Source of the DNA: an uncultured Rhodoplanes sp.
GTDB lineage: Bacteria; Pseudomonadota; Alphaproteobacteria; Rhizobiales; Xanthobacteraceae
DNA length: 28,584 bases
Assembly (NCBI GenBank): GCA_936924235.1
Contig: CAKZHN010000012.1
Coordinates: 1-28,584, forward strand
Direction: 5' to 3'
Shown: in pieces, positions 8,389-16,997 of the stretch
Layout: each line of letters opens with the position of its first letter
Numbering within the stretch: the first letter of the stretch is position 1
Program-made: the position numbers and the translations under genes
The notes under the pieces: model-generated
What the model saw: the letters and a program-made list of their open reading frames with translations, nothing else
Told to the model about the DNA's origin: nothing
Databases searched by the model: none

Positions 8389-10500
8389 TCAAGCCAGACG
8401 CAGGGCGGTGACCGCCATGTCGATGGCCTTGATGCCGACAAACGGGATGACCACGCCGCCGACGCCGTAGATCCAGAGATTGCGGCGAAGCAGCGCGGCG
8501 GCGCCGATCGGGCGATAGCGCACGCCCTTCAGCGCCAACGGGATGAGCGCGATGATGATCAACGCATTGAAGATGATCGCCGACAGGATCGCGCTCTGCG
8601 GCGTCGACAGGCCCATGATGTTCAGCGCCTGAAGCTGCGGATAGAAGGCCACGAACATCGCCGGGATGATGGCGAAATACTTCGCCACGTCGTTGGCGAT
8701 CGAGAACGTGGTCAGCGCGCCGCGGGTCATCAGGAGCTGCTTGCCGATCTCGACGATCTCGATGAGCTTGGTCGGGTTGGAGTCGAGATCGACCATGTTG
8801 CCGGCCTCGCGCGCCGCCTGGGTGCCGGTGTTCATGGCGACACCCACGTCGGCCTGGGCCAGCGCCGGCGCGTCATTGGTGCCGTCGCCGCACATCGCGA
8901 CGAGCTTGCCCTTGGCCTGCTCGTCGCGGATGAGCTTGAGCTTGTCCTCGGGGGTGGCCTGCGCCAGGAAGTCGTCGACGCCGGCCTCGGCGGCGATGGC
9001 CGCGGCGGTCATCGGGTTATCGCCGGTGATCATAACGGTGCGGATGCCCATGCGGCGCAGCTCGGCAAAGCGCTCGCGGATGCCGCCCTTGACGATGTCC
9101 TTGAGTTGGATGACGCCGAGGAGCTTGCCGTCCTTCGCGACAGCGAGCGGCGTGCCGCCGGCCTTGGCGATGCTTTCCGCGATGGCCTGGACCTCGCGGA
9201 CGGTGTCCGGGCTCACCGACGAAGGCGCGAGCCGCATGGCGGTCGAGCCCACGGTCACGGGTGTCGGGCTGAGGTAGTTCAGCACCGAATCCACGGCACC
9301 CTTGCGCACCCAGGAGTCGCCGATATCGACGCCGCTCATGCGGCTCTGCGCGGTGAACGGCACGAACCGGGCCTTCATCTCGACAAGATCACGGCCGCGG
9401 ATGCCGTACTTCTCCTTGGCCAGCACGACGATCGAGCGGCCCTCCGGCGTCTCATCCGACAGCGAAGCGAGCTGCGCCGCGTCGGCCAGTTCCTGCTCGC
9501 TCACGCCGCGCAGCGGCTTGAACTCGGTGGCCTGGCGGTTGCCGAGCGTGATGGTGCCGGTCTTGTCGAGCAGCAACGTGTCGACGTCGCCCGCCGCCTC
9601 GACGGCGCGGCCGGACATGGCCAGCACATTGAATCGCACCAGGCGGTCCATGCCGGCAATGCCGATCGCCGAAAGCAGCGCGCCGATGGTGGTCGGGATC
9701 AGCGTGACGAACAGCGCCACCAGGATCACCACCGACACCGCGCCGCCCGCATAGGCGACGTAGCTCGGGATGGTCGCGGTCGCGAACACGAAGATGATGG
9801 TGAGGCCCGCAAGCAGGATGTCGAGCGCGATTTCGTTCGGCGTCTTCTGCCGCTCGGCACCCTCCACCAGGCGGATCATGCGGTCGATGAAGGTCGAGCC
9901 GGGCGCGGCCGTGATCTTCACCTTGATCCAGTCGGACAGCACCTGGGTGCCGCCGGTGACCGCCGAGCGGTCGCCGCCGGACTCGCGGATCACGGGCGCC
10001 GATTCACCGGTGATCGCCGCCTCGTTGACCGAGGCGATGCCTTCGATCACCTCGCCGTCGGACGGGATGGTGTCGCCGGCCTCGACCAGGACGATGTCGC
10101 CGACCTTGAGGCTCGTGCCCGGCACGAGCTTGTGCGCCCTTCCCTCCACGCTGTGGAGCAGCTTGGCCTGGGTCTCGGTGCGCTGACGGCGCAGCGTCTC
10201 GGCTTGCGCCTTGCCGCGGCCCTCGGCCACGGCTTCGGCGAAGTTGGCAAACAGCACAGTGAACCACAGCCAGATCACGATCTGGATCTCGAAGGCGAGC
10301 GTCTGCGTGCCGGTGATCAGGTCACGAACCAGGATCACCGTGGTCAGCGCCGTGACGACCTCGAGCACGAACATCACGGGGTTCTTCATCAGCGTGCGCG
10401 GATTGAGCTTGGCGAAGGCCGCGCCGATGGCGGGCAGCACGATCTTCGGATCGACCAGGGTCGATGCCGGCGTGCGCCTGCGGGTGGTTGCAGTGTTCAT
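8389..10500 (-). CDS. kdpB: Potassium-transporting ATPase ATP-binding subunit KdpB
   Basis: P-type ATPase subunit (P1A) that powers potassium uptake through KdpA; 703 residues from ATG 10500. Visible motifs, in order: the actuator-domain TGES in AITGESAPVIRE, the phosphorylation motif DKTGT with D312, the nucleotide-binding region, and the hinge GDGTNDAPAL followed by membrane helices to the C terminus. An upstream in-frame GTG at 10572 would extend into kdpA with unrelated Arg/Ser-rich residues, so ATG 10500 is preferred, though its ribosome-binding site is weak. The 13-base gap to kdpA supports coupling. Confidence 0.97.
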   Translation of the reverse strand: MNTATTRRRTPASTLVDPKIVLPAIGAAFAKLNPRTLMKNPVMFVLEVVTALTTVILVRDLITGTQTLAFEIQIVIWLWFTVLFANFAEAVAEGRGKAQAETLRRQRTETQAKLLHSVEGRAHKLVPGTSLKVGDIVLVEAGDTIPSDGEVIEGIASVNEAAITGESAPVIRESGGDRSAVTGGTQVLSDWIKVKITAAPGSTFIDRMIRLVEGAERQKTPNEIALDILLAGLTIIFVFATATIPSYVAYAGGAVSVVILVALFVTLIPTTIGALLSAIGIAGMDRLVRFNVLAMSGRAVEAAGDVDTLLLDKTGTITLGNRQATEFKPLRGVSEQELADAAQLASLSDETPEGRSIVVLAKEKYGIRGRDLVEMKARFVPFTAQSRMSGVDIGDSWVRKGAVDSVLNYLSPTPVTVGSTAMRLAPSSVSPDTVREVQAIAESIAKAGGTPLAVAKDGKLLGVIQLKDIVKGGIRERFAELRRMGIRTVMITGDNPMTAAAIAAEAGVDDFLAQATPEDKLKLIRDEQAKGKLVAMCGDGTNDAPALAQADVGVAMNTGTQAAREAGNMVDLDSNPTKLIEIVEIGKQLLMTRGALTTFSIANDVAKYFAIIPAMFVAFYPQLQALNIMGLSTPQSAILSAIIFNALIIIALIPLALKGVRYRPIGAAALLRRNLWIYGVGGVVIPFVGIKAIDMAVTALRLA

Positions 10501-10513
10501 GGGAGAATTCCGA

Positions 10514-12226
10514 TCAGTTCGAAGCAAAGGTTGAGCCCGCGACCGTCGCGAAGTGCTCGACGAGCGGTCCAAGCGCGAGCGCCGGGAAGAACGTAAGACC
10601 GCCGACGATCAGGATCACGCCAACGACCAGGCCGACGAACAGCGGGCTCGTGGTCGGGAAGGTGCCGAGCGACGGCGGCACGGATTTCTTGACGGCAAGC
10701 GAGCCCGCGATCGCCATGGCCGGCACGATCATCCAGAAGCGGCCGACCAGCATCGCGACGGCGCCGGTCAGGTTGTAGAACAGGATGTTTCCGGTGAGGC
10801 CGCCGAAGGCCGAGCCATTGTTGGCGGTCTGCGACGTGAAGGCATAGAGGACCTCGGAGAAGCCGTGCGGTCCGGGGTTGGCCATCGAGGCCACCGCGGG
10901 CGGATAGACCACAGCGACCGCGGTCCAGCCGAGATACATCAGCGGCAGGACGAGAATGGCGAGCATCGCCATCTTCACTTCCTTGGCCTCGATCTTCTTG
11001 CCGACATATTCCGGCGTGCGGCCGACCATCAGGCCTGCCACGAAGATGGCGAGGACGACGAACAGCAGCATGCCGTAGAGGCCGGCGCCGACGCCGCCGA
11101 TGATGATCTCGCCGAGCTGCATGTTGATCAGCGGGATCATGCCGCCGAGCGCCGTGAACGCGTCATGCATGGCGTTGACGGCGCCGCAGGAAGCCGCGGT
11201 GGTGACGACGGCGAACAGCGCAGAGCCGACGATACCAAAGCGGACCTCCTTGCCCTCCATGTTGCCGCCGGCGAGACCCATGGCGTTGAGGATGTCGTTG
11301 CCGCGCGCCTCGGCCCAGTAGCAGACCAACACGCCGGCGATGAACAGCACGCCCATCGCGGCGAGGATCGCCCAGCCCTGTTTCTGATTGCCGACCATGC
11401 GGCCGAACACGTTGGTGAGGCCGGCACCCAGCGCGAAAATCGAGATCATCTGGATGAAGTTCGACACTGCGCCGGGGTTCTCGAACGGATGCGCCGCGTT
11501 GGCGTTGAAGAAGCCGCCGCCGTTGGTGCCGAGCATCTTGATGGCGATCTGCGAGGCCACCGGGCCGACCGCGATGGTCTGCTTGGCGCCTTCCAGCGTC
11601 GTGGCCTCGACATAAGGGCCGAGTGTCTGCGGGATGCCCATGGCGACGAGCACCAGCGCATAGACCACGCAGATCGGCAGCAGGATGTAGAGCGTGCAGC
11701 GGGTGAGATCGACCCAGAAATTGCCCACGGTGCGCGCCGAGGCGCGCGCGAAGCCACGAATGAGCGCCACCGCGAGCACGATTCCGGTCGCCGCCGACAG
11801 GAAGTTCTGGTGCGTCAGGCCGAGCATCTGCACGAGATACGACATCGTGCTTTCGCCGCCGTAGTTCTGCCAGTTGGTGTTGGTGATGAAGCTGATCGCA
11901 GTATTGAAGGATAGATCAGGCGCCACCGCCGACTGCTCGGCCGGATTGAACGGCAGCACCGCCTGGAAGCGCATCAGGACATAAAGAATGAGGAAGCCCA
12001 CGACATGGAACAGCAGCATCGCGATCGTGTAGGTCAGCCAATGCTGCTCCTGCCTCTCGTCGACGCCGCTGATGGCGTAGAGCCCGGCTTCGACGGGACG
12101 AAGCACCGGCGACAGGAACGTGCGCTCGCCGTTGAAGACGCCCGTCATGTACCAGCCGAGCGGCTTCACCAGCGCGATGACGATTGCGCAATAGAGGATG
12201 ATCTGAATCCAGCCGATGAAGGTCAT
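10514..12226 (-). CDS. kdpA: Potassium-transporting ATPase potassium-binding subunit KdpA
   Basis: Channel-like subunit of the high-affinity potassium pump, 570 residues, related to the Trk/Ktr/HKT superfamily. It has about ten membrane helices, beginning with GWIQIILYCAIVIALVKPLG. Filter-loop segments expected of the family are visible: FNTAISFITNTNWQNYGGE, GTNGGGFFNANAAHPFENP and FTSQTANNGSAFGGLTGN. Length and signatures are those of a complete protein. A GAAGGA ribosome-binding site precedes ATG 12226. It follows kdpF by 13 bases. Confidence 0.97.
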   Translation of the reverse strand: MTFIGWIQIILYCAIVIALVKPLGWYMTGVFNGERTFLSPVLRPVEAGLYAISGVDERQEQHWLTYTIAMLLFHVVGFLILYVLMRFQAVLPFNPAEQSAVAPDLSFNTAISFITNTNWQNYGGESTMSYLVQMLGLTHQNFLSAATGIVLAVALIRGFARASARTVGNFWVDLTRCTLYILLPICVVYALVLVAMGIPQTLGPYVEATTLEGAKQTIAVGPVASQIAIKMLGTNGGGFFNANAAHPFENPGAVSNFIQMISIFALGAGLTNVFGRMVGNQKQGWAILAAMGVLFIAGVLVCYWAEARGNDILNAMGLAGGNMEGKEVRFGIVGSALFAVVTTAASCGAVNAMHDAFTALGGMIPLINMQLGEIIIGGVGAGLYGMLLFVVLAIFVAGLMVGRTPEYVGKKIEAKEVKMAMLAILVLPLMYLGWTAVAVVYPPAVASMANPGPHGFSEVLYAFTSQTANNGSAFGGLTGNILFYNLTGAVAMLVGRFWMIVPAMAIAGSLAVKKSVPPSLGTFPTTSPLFVGLVVGVILIVGGLTFFPALALGPLVEHFATVAGSTFASN

Positions 12227-12239
12227 GGTGCAAAATCCT

Positions 12240-12329
12240 TCAGAAGCGCTCGGGCCGCAGCAGAGCGTAAGTGAGGTAGAACAGCAGCCCCGCGGTCACG
12301 AGAGCGGCGAGCGAATAGTCGAAAATCAT
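12240..12329 (-). CDS. kdpF: KdpF, 29-residue pump subunit
   Basis: A 29-codon gene that begins MIFDYSLAALVTAGLLFYLT and ends ALLRPERF. It is one membrane helix with the short charged RPE(R/K)F-type tail typical of KdpF, which sits beside KdpA/KdpB and stabilises the pump as a lipid-like subunit. A textbook ribosome-binding site, AGGAGG, lies six bases before ATG 12329. The gene is 13 bases upstream of kdpA and in the same direction, exactly the expected place. It is too short for most gene-length cut-offs but is clearly real from its sequence, start signal and context. Confidence 0.93.
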   Translation of the reverse strand: MIFDYSLAALVTAGLLFYLTYALLRPERF

Positions 12330-12339
12330 GGCTGCCTCC

Positions 12340-12423
12340 TCAGAGCCGTTCGCAGGCGTAGGTGTAGCCAATGGTCAGCGCGAACAGGCCGAGGCCGAGC
12401 GCCAAGAGAATGATGTCCAGCAT
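12340..12423 (-). CDS. 27-residue hydrophobic small protein heading the kdp operon
   Basis: A second micro-ORF in front of kdpF. It encodes 27 residues beginning MLDIILLALGLGLFALTIGY and ending with the polar tail TYACERL. It has a good ribosome-binding site, AAGGAG, six bases before ATG 12423 and lies ten bases ahead of kdpF. The protein would be a single transmembrane helix with a short C-terminal charged tail. From memory, similar unnamed mini-proteins ending in (C)ERL precede kdpF in a number of proteobacterial and actinobacterial kdp operons. No function is known to me. A second lipid-like pump subunit, or a small regulator of KdpD or the pump, are both possible. It is first in the operon, so it could also couple translation into kdpF. 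Confidence 0.75.
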   Translation of the reverse strand: MLDIILLALGLGLFALTIGYTYACERL

Positions 12424-12660
12424 GTGCTGCTCCTTGAACGTCATCGATGCGCGCGTGGGCGCACGCATCGTCGCGCGCGAACGGATCGCGCCTTCGATCG
12501 GACGATCAGGTGCCACTCAAGGCGTAGGTTTTCGAGATGAGGCGGCCGGCGACGATATAGGAATCTTATAAAGACGCGGCCCGTAGAGGCGCGTGTTGCC
12601 GGGGGCTAAGTCCTCGGCAACAGCAAGCATTCCGTAGAAATTGAGGCTCAGACCGAGCGC
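12424..12660 (-). promoter_or_regulatory. kdp upstream region with AT-rich island and hairpin
   Basis: This 237-base gap separates the last cys gene from the kdp operon, both on the minus strand, so it should hold the end of one transcript and the start of the next. A 7-bp perfect stem, GTTGCCG at 12595-12601 with CGGCAAC at 12615-12621, could help end the cys transcript, but no T-tract follows. A marked AT-rich island at about 12554-12573 (GATATAGGAATCTTATAAAG on the plus strand) stands out in GC-rich sequence. It is the best candidate for the kdp promoter or KdpE site. An imperfect palindrome bounded by GATGCG and CGCATC lies at about 12445-12468 in the leader. Functions are inferred. Confidence 0.35.
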
Positions 12661-13150
12661 TTAACCCGCGACCGCCTCGGTCATGCGCTTGCGCAATGCA
12701 GGTCCACGCCCATCGCCGGCCGGCTGATAGAACGCGCTATAACGGCGCGTCGCATCGGCAAAGGCCTCGGCGTCGGAGGACTTGGTCACCTCGAAGGCAT
12801 CGAAGCCTGCCCGAATGAGAAACAGGAACTGATCGCGCAGCACCTGACCTGTTGCACGGAGTTCACCACGAAAACCATAGCGCTCGCGCAGCAGGCGCGC
12901 CTGGCTATAGGCGCGGCCGTCCTGGAACTTGGGAAACACCAGCGCGACAACGTCCAAGCGGTTCAGATAAGGCGCAAGCTCGGCGATGTTGCGATTGTTC
13001 GGCCAGATTACTCCGGTCCGGCCGGACCGCCGCAGCAGCTCGTCGGCATCGGCGGTGAGCCGCGCCGCCGGCACCAGCACCGCGCCATCGTCGGCGACGG
13101 CCTCGTCGTCGAGCACGCGGACAAACGGGTCTTCGACGATCTTCAGATTC

Positions 13151-13164
<14 letters not shown>
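12661..13164 (-). CDS. DUF934 family protein, sulfite-reductase partner
   Basis: A 167-residue protein beginning MPLVKNLKIVEDPFVRVLDD. The conserved stretches VALVFPKFQDGRAYSQARLLRERYGFRGELRA and GQVLRDQFLFLIRAGFDAFEV identify the DUF934 family, almost always encoded beside assimilatory sulfite reductase or cysH. It is presumably cytoplasmic, since no signal or membrane helix is visible. Its biochemical role is not established; help in assembly, electron supply or regulation of sulfite reduction has been suggested only by context. ATG 13164 overlaps the end of the sulfite reductase gene by 14 bases, which argues for translational coupling. An in-frame ATG far upstream inside the reductase is a shadow and was rejected. 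Confidence 0.88.
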
Positions 13165-14809
<1,645 letters not shown>

Positions 14810-14828
14810 TGCGCAATTCCCGTTCAGT

Positions 14829-15146
14829 TCAGCGGCCGGTGATGCCCGGCAAATCGAAGGTCGGCCCGGCCATGCGGATCTGCTCGCGCAGATTGCCCGG
14901 CATGACGCGGCCGCCGGCGGTGTCGACCGGCGCCACATAGGGCCCGACCGCTTCGAGGCCTTCATTCGATGCGGCGGCGAGCAACGCCTTGGCATCGGTC
15001 GCGTTGTGCACGACGGCTGCGGCTTCGAGGTCGGTGGTCCAGCCGCCGAGCATGGCGCGATAGACCACGGCGCCGTCGCTCAGCCGGTTCGCGGTCACGA
15101 CCACGGGGCCGTGGACCTTGAGCTTCTGTTGTGTGGGCGCAGTCAT
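14829..15146 (-). CDS. DUF2849 family protein
   Basis: A small soluble protein of 105 residues. It contains the stretch GPVVVTANRLSDGAVVYRA, then WTTDLEAAAVV and the late VGPYVAPVD segment, which I recognise as DUF2849, an alphaproteobacterial family found between siroheme synthase and sulfite reductase. No cofactor motif, signal peptide or membrane helix is visible. Its ATG overlaps the stop of the cysG-like gene by four bases (ATGA) and the sulfite reductase starts 19 bases after its stop, so it lies inside a tight operon. A function in sulfite reduction is inferred only from this conserved position. Confidence 0.85.
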   Translation of the reverse strand: MTAPTQQKLKVHGPVVVTANRLSDGAVVYRAMLGGWTTDLEAAAVVHNATDAKALLAAASNEGLEAVGPYVAPVDTAGGRVMPGNLREQIRMAGPTFDLPGITGR

Positions 15147-16180
15147 AGGGCCACCTCGATATGCCGATGTTGCGTTGAATGTCCGACGCCCGGCACCACG
15201 GTGACCGCGACGCCTTGCGCCCGCAGATGTTCGAGCTCCGCGCCGCCGCCGCGGCCCGCCGCGAAGGGATCGCCGCCCTTCAGCAGCACGACCTGCTGGC
15301 CGGCCTCGGCAGCCTCAGCGAGTTGCCGATTGATCTCGCCCTGACCAAGCCCGCCGACGGATACCAGCTCGGCGTCCCGGCGCACGCGATCGAGGATCTC
15401 CGGACCAACCTGCTCGTCGTAGAACACCACGTCGGCGTTCTGCAGCGCGTTCAAGGCGCGCAGCGTCAGCAGATCAGCATCGCCCGGGCCGGCGCCGACC
15501 AGATGCACGGTGCCCTGTGCGTCGCGTTCGAAGGATTCGGCCTGACCGATGGCGCGGGACAACTCCGCCTCGGCGTCTTCCACGCGTCCCGCCAGGAACG
15601 CCGCGCCGATCGGTCCGTCGATGACGCGCTCCCAGAACCTCCGCGGCGAAAAGCCAGCAATGCGTTTGCGGGCCGCGATGACACCATCGCGATGCCGCCG
15701 CATCAGGGCCGCGAACTCGCCGATGCGCGCCGGAAGAATGGCCTCGATCCGCTCGCGGATGCGCCGCGCCAGCACCGGCGACGCGCCACCGGTGCCGATC
15801 GCGACCGTGACGTCACCGCGATTGACGATCGCCGGAAAGATGAAGGTCGAGAGGTCGAGCCGGTCCACCACGTTGACCGGAGCGCCGAGCGCCTTGGCGC
15901 GCGCCGCGATCCGATCATCGGGGCCGCGCCCTGCGGCGCTGACCACGGCGAGCGCCGCCGCGATATCCGCATCACCGGGCTCGCCGGTCCGCCGCTCGAT
16001 GCGGCCCGCATAGTGCTCGTCGAATGCCACCTGCTCAGCGGTCTCGCCGTCGGTCGAGAACCAGCGCACCTGCGCACCCGCGGCGCGAAGGAGTTGCAAC
16101 TTCGCCTTCGCCTGCGCACCGGAGCCTATCAGCAGCACCGGACGCGACGAGACCTCGAAGAACACCGGGAGAAAACCCAT
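15143..16180 (-). CDS. cysG: CysG-like siroheme synthase with shortened methyltransferase domain
   Basis: The N-terminal half (1 to about 205) is a normal CysG/Met8 module for NAD-dependent oxidation of precorrin-2 and iron insertion. It carries PVLLIGSGAQAKAK, then VNVVDRLDLSTFIFPAIVNRGDVTVAIGTGGASPVLARRIRE. The second half begins as a uroporphyrinogen-III C-methyltransferase (GTVHLVGAGPGDADLLTLRALNALQNADVVFYDE) and reaches LLKGGDPFAAGRGGGAELEHLRAQGVAVTVVPGV. It then stops 14 residues later at residue 345. E. coli CysG has 457 residues, so roughly the last 110, forming the second lobe of the methyltransferase, are missing. There is no room for a frameshifted remainder because the next gene overlaps the stop. 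The dehydrogenase/chelatase module is probably active; methyltransferase activity is doubtful. A GGAG lies ten bases before ATG 16180. Confidence 0.85.
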   Translation of the reverse strand: MGFLPVFFEVSSRPVLLIGSGAQAKAKLQLLRAAGAQVRWFSTDGETAEQVAFDEHYAGRIERRTGEPGDADIAAALAVVSAAGRGPDDRIAARAKALGAPVNVVDRLDLSTFIFPAIVNRGDVTVAIGTGGASPVLARRIRERIEAILPARIGEFAALMRRHRDGVIAARKRIAGFSPRRFWERVIDGPIGAAFLAGRVEDAEAELSRAIGQAESFERDAQGTVHLVGAGPGDADLLTLRALNALQNADVVFYDEQVGPEILDRVRRDAELVSVGGLGQGEINRQLAEAAEAGQQVVLLKGGDPFAAGRGGGAELEHLRAQGVAVTVVPGVGHSTQHRHIEVAL

Positions 16181-16370
16181 CGGATCGAAACTCCGGTTGA
16201 CGAAAATTTTTTTCTATATAAGTCTCGATTAAAGCTCTTGAATAGAAAAATCTTCTACTACGAGCGATCCGAACCTTGGCAGACCCCATGCGCCAAATCA
16301 TCCAAAGCGAAATGGATATTCTCACCGCTGCCAAACGCGGATGCGTTCGCCCGAAAACGGAGCGCGCGCC
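16181..16370. promoter_or_regulatory. Divergent cys control region with AT-rich dyad
   Basis: The region lies between the minus-strand cysG operon and the plus-strand G-domain/cysH pair and is markedly AT-rich at 16201-16260. A perfect 9-base inverted repeat, TTTTTCTAT at 16209-16217 and ATAGAAAAA at 16242-16250, spans 42 bases. Its centre spacing would suit a dimeric or tetrameric regulator. TATATA at 16215-16220 could serve as a -10 element for the minus-strand operon. A CysB-like or other LysR-type regulator is a reasonable guess; no binding site was identified by consensus. Confidence 0.45.
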
Positions 16371-16991
16371 ATGACCGCGATGGTCCAGCAAGCGGTGCTC
16401 GGCGCCGCGATTTCGCACCGTCCCCTGGTTCACGTTGCCGTCATCGGCTCGGCCGGGCACGGCAAGTCCGCGGTCATCAGCCGGCTGCTCGCCGAAACGG
16501 GTTGCCGCGCCGGCGATGCCAACGCCCTGCGCACGCCCTCCCATGATGTCCAGCTGATCGACGATCCGGACCAGAACGAGTTGCTGCGCGACAGCCTTGC
16601 CGGTCTCACGCCGGCCGACGCCGCGGTGCTGGTGGTGGATGCCAGCGAGCGCAAGCGCGACCAGGGCCTGATCTACGGCCAGCTTCTCAAGCTGCTCGGC
16701 ATCCGCCAGATCGTGGTGGTGATCAGCAAGCTTGACGGCATCGCCTACGACGCCGGGCGCTTCCGCGAGATCGAAACAGCGATCGTTCGCGATCTGAAGA
16801 GCTTCGGGCTCACGCCGGCCGACGTCATTCCGGTGTCGGCGCGCCACGGCGAAGGTCTGACCCGGCAAGCCACCACTGCCGAATGGTATCGCCCGACGCT
16901 GCTTGCAGCGCTCGACCAGCTTTCGCCCGCGCACGCAATGCGGAAGCCCTTCGTCCCTCCCGCCTCCATCCAGACCCCGTCTGCCGCCTAG
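16371..16991 (+). CDS. Stand-alone CysN/EF-Tu-like G-domain protein, degenerate
   Basis: A 206-residue protein resembling only the GTPase domain of translation-factor GTPases, closest in feel to ATP sulfurylase subunit CysN. G1/P-loop GSAGHGKS is at 26-33. LVVDASERKRDQ follows the fold, G4 is SKLD (119-122, usually NKxD), and G5 is the SAR of VSARHG (156-158). Two core elements are altered. Only about 30 residues separate G1 from G3, so switch I with its magnesium-binding threonine is absent. The DxPGH of G3 reads D64-D-P-D-Q68, losing the glycine and catalytic histidine. The beta-barrel domains II and III are also lacking. A CGGAG lies eight bases before ATG 16371; upstream ATG 16341 is less likely. 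It is six bases from cysH, so it is probably co-transcribed and tied to sulfate activation. Its real activity is unknown. Confidence 0.75.
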   Translation: MTAMVQQAVLGAAISHRPLVHVAVIGSAGHGKSAVISRLLAETGCRAGDANALRTPSHDVQLIDDPDQNELLRDSLAGLTPADAAVLVVDASERKRDQGLIYGQLLKLLGIRQIVVVISKLDGIAYDAGRFREIETAIVRDLKSFGLTPADVIPVSARHGEGLTRQATTAEWYRPTLLAALDQLSPAHAMRKPFVPPASIQTPSAA

Positions 16992-16997
16992 TGCATC

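Noticed and set aside
7744..10596. 950-codon open frame on the plus strand, antisense to kdpC and kdpB
   Set aside because: It crosses two well-defined genes and has the same His/Asp/Gln/Arg-rich shadow composition, with no ribosome-binding site or recognisable domain.
10553..11914. 453-codon open frame on the plus strand, antisense to kdpA
   Set aside because: Charged low-complexity translation typical of the complement of a membrane-protein gene; KdpA on the other strand is unmistakable.
12595..12621. GTTGCCG/CGGCAAC hairpin as a full rho-independent terminator
   Set aside because: The stem is only seven bases with a long loop and no T-tract follows on the minus strand, so it is listed only as a possible element.
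16341..16370. Upstream ATG start for the G-domain gene
   Set aside because: It lacks a ribosome-binding site, while ATG 16371 has CGGAG at good spacing.
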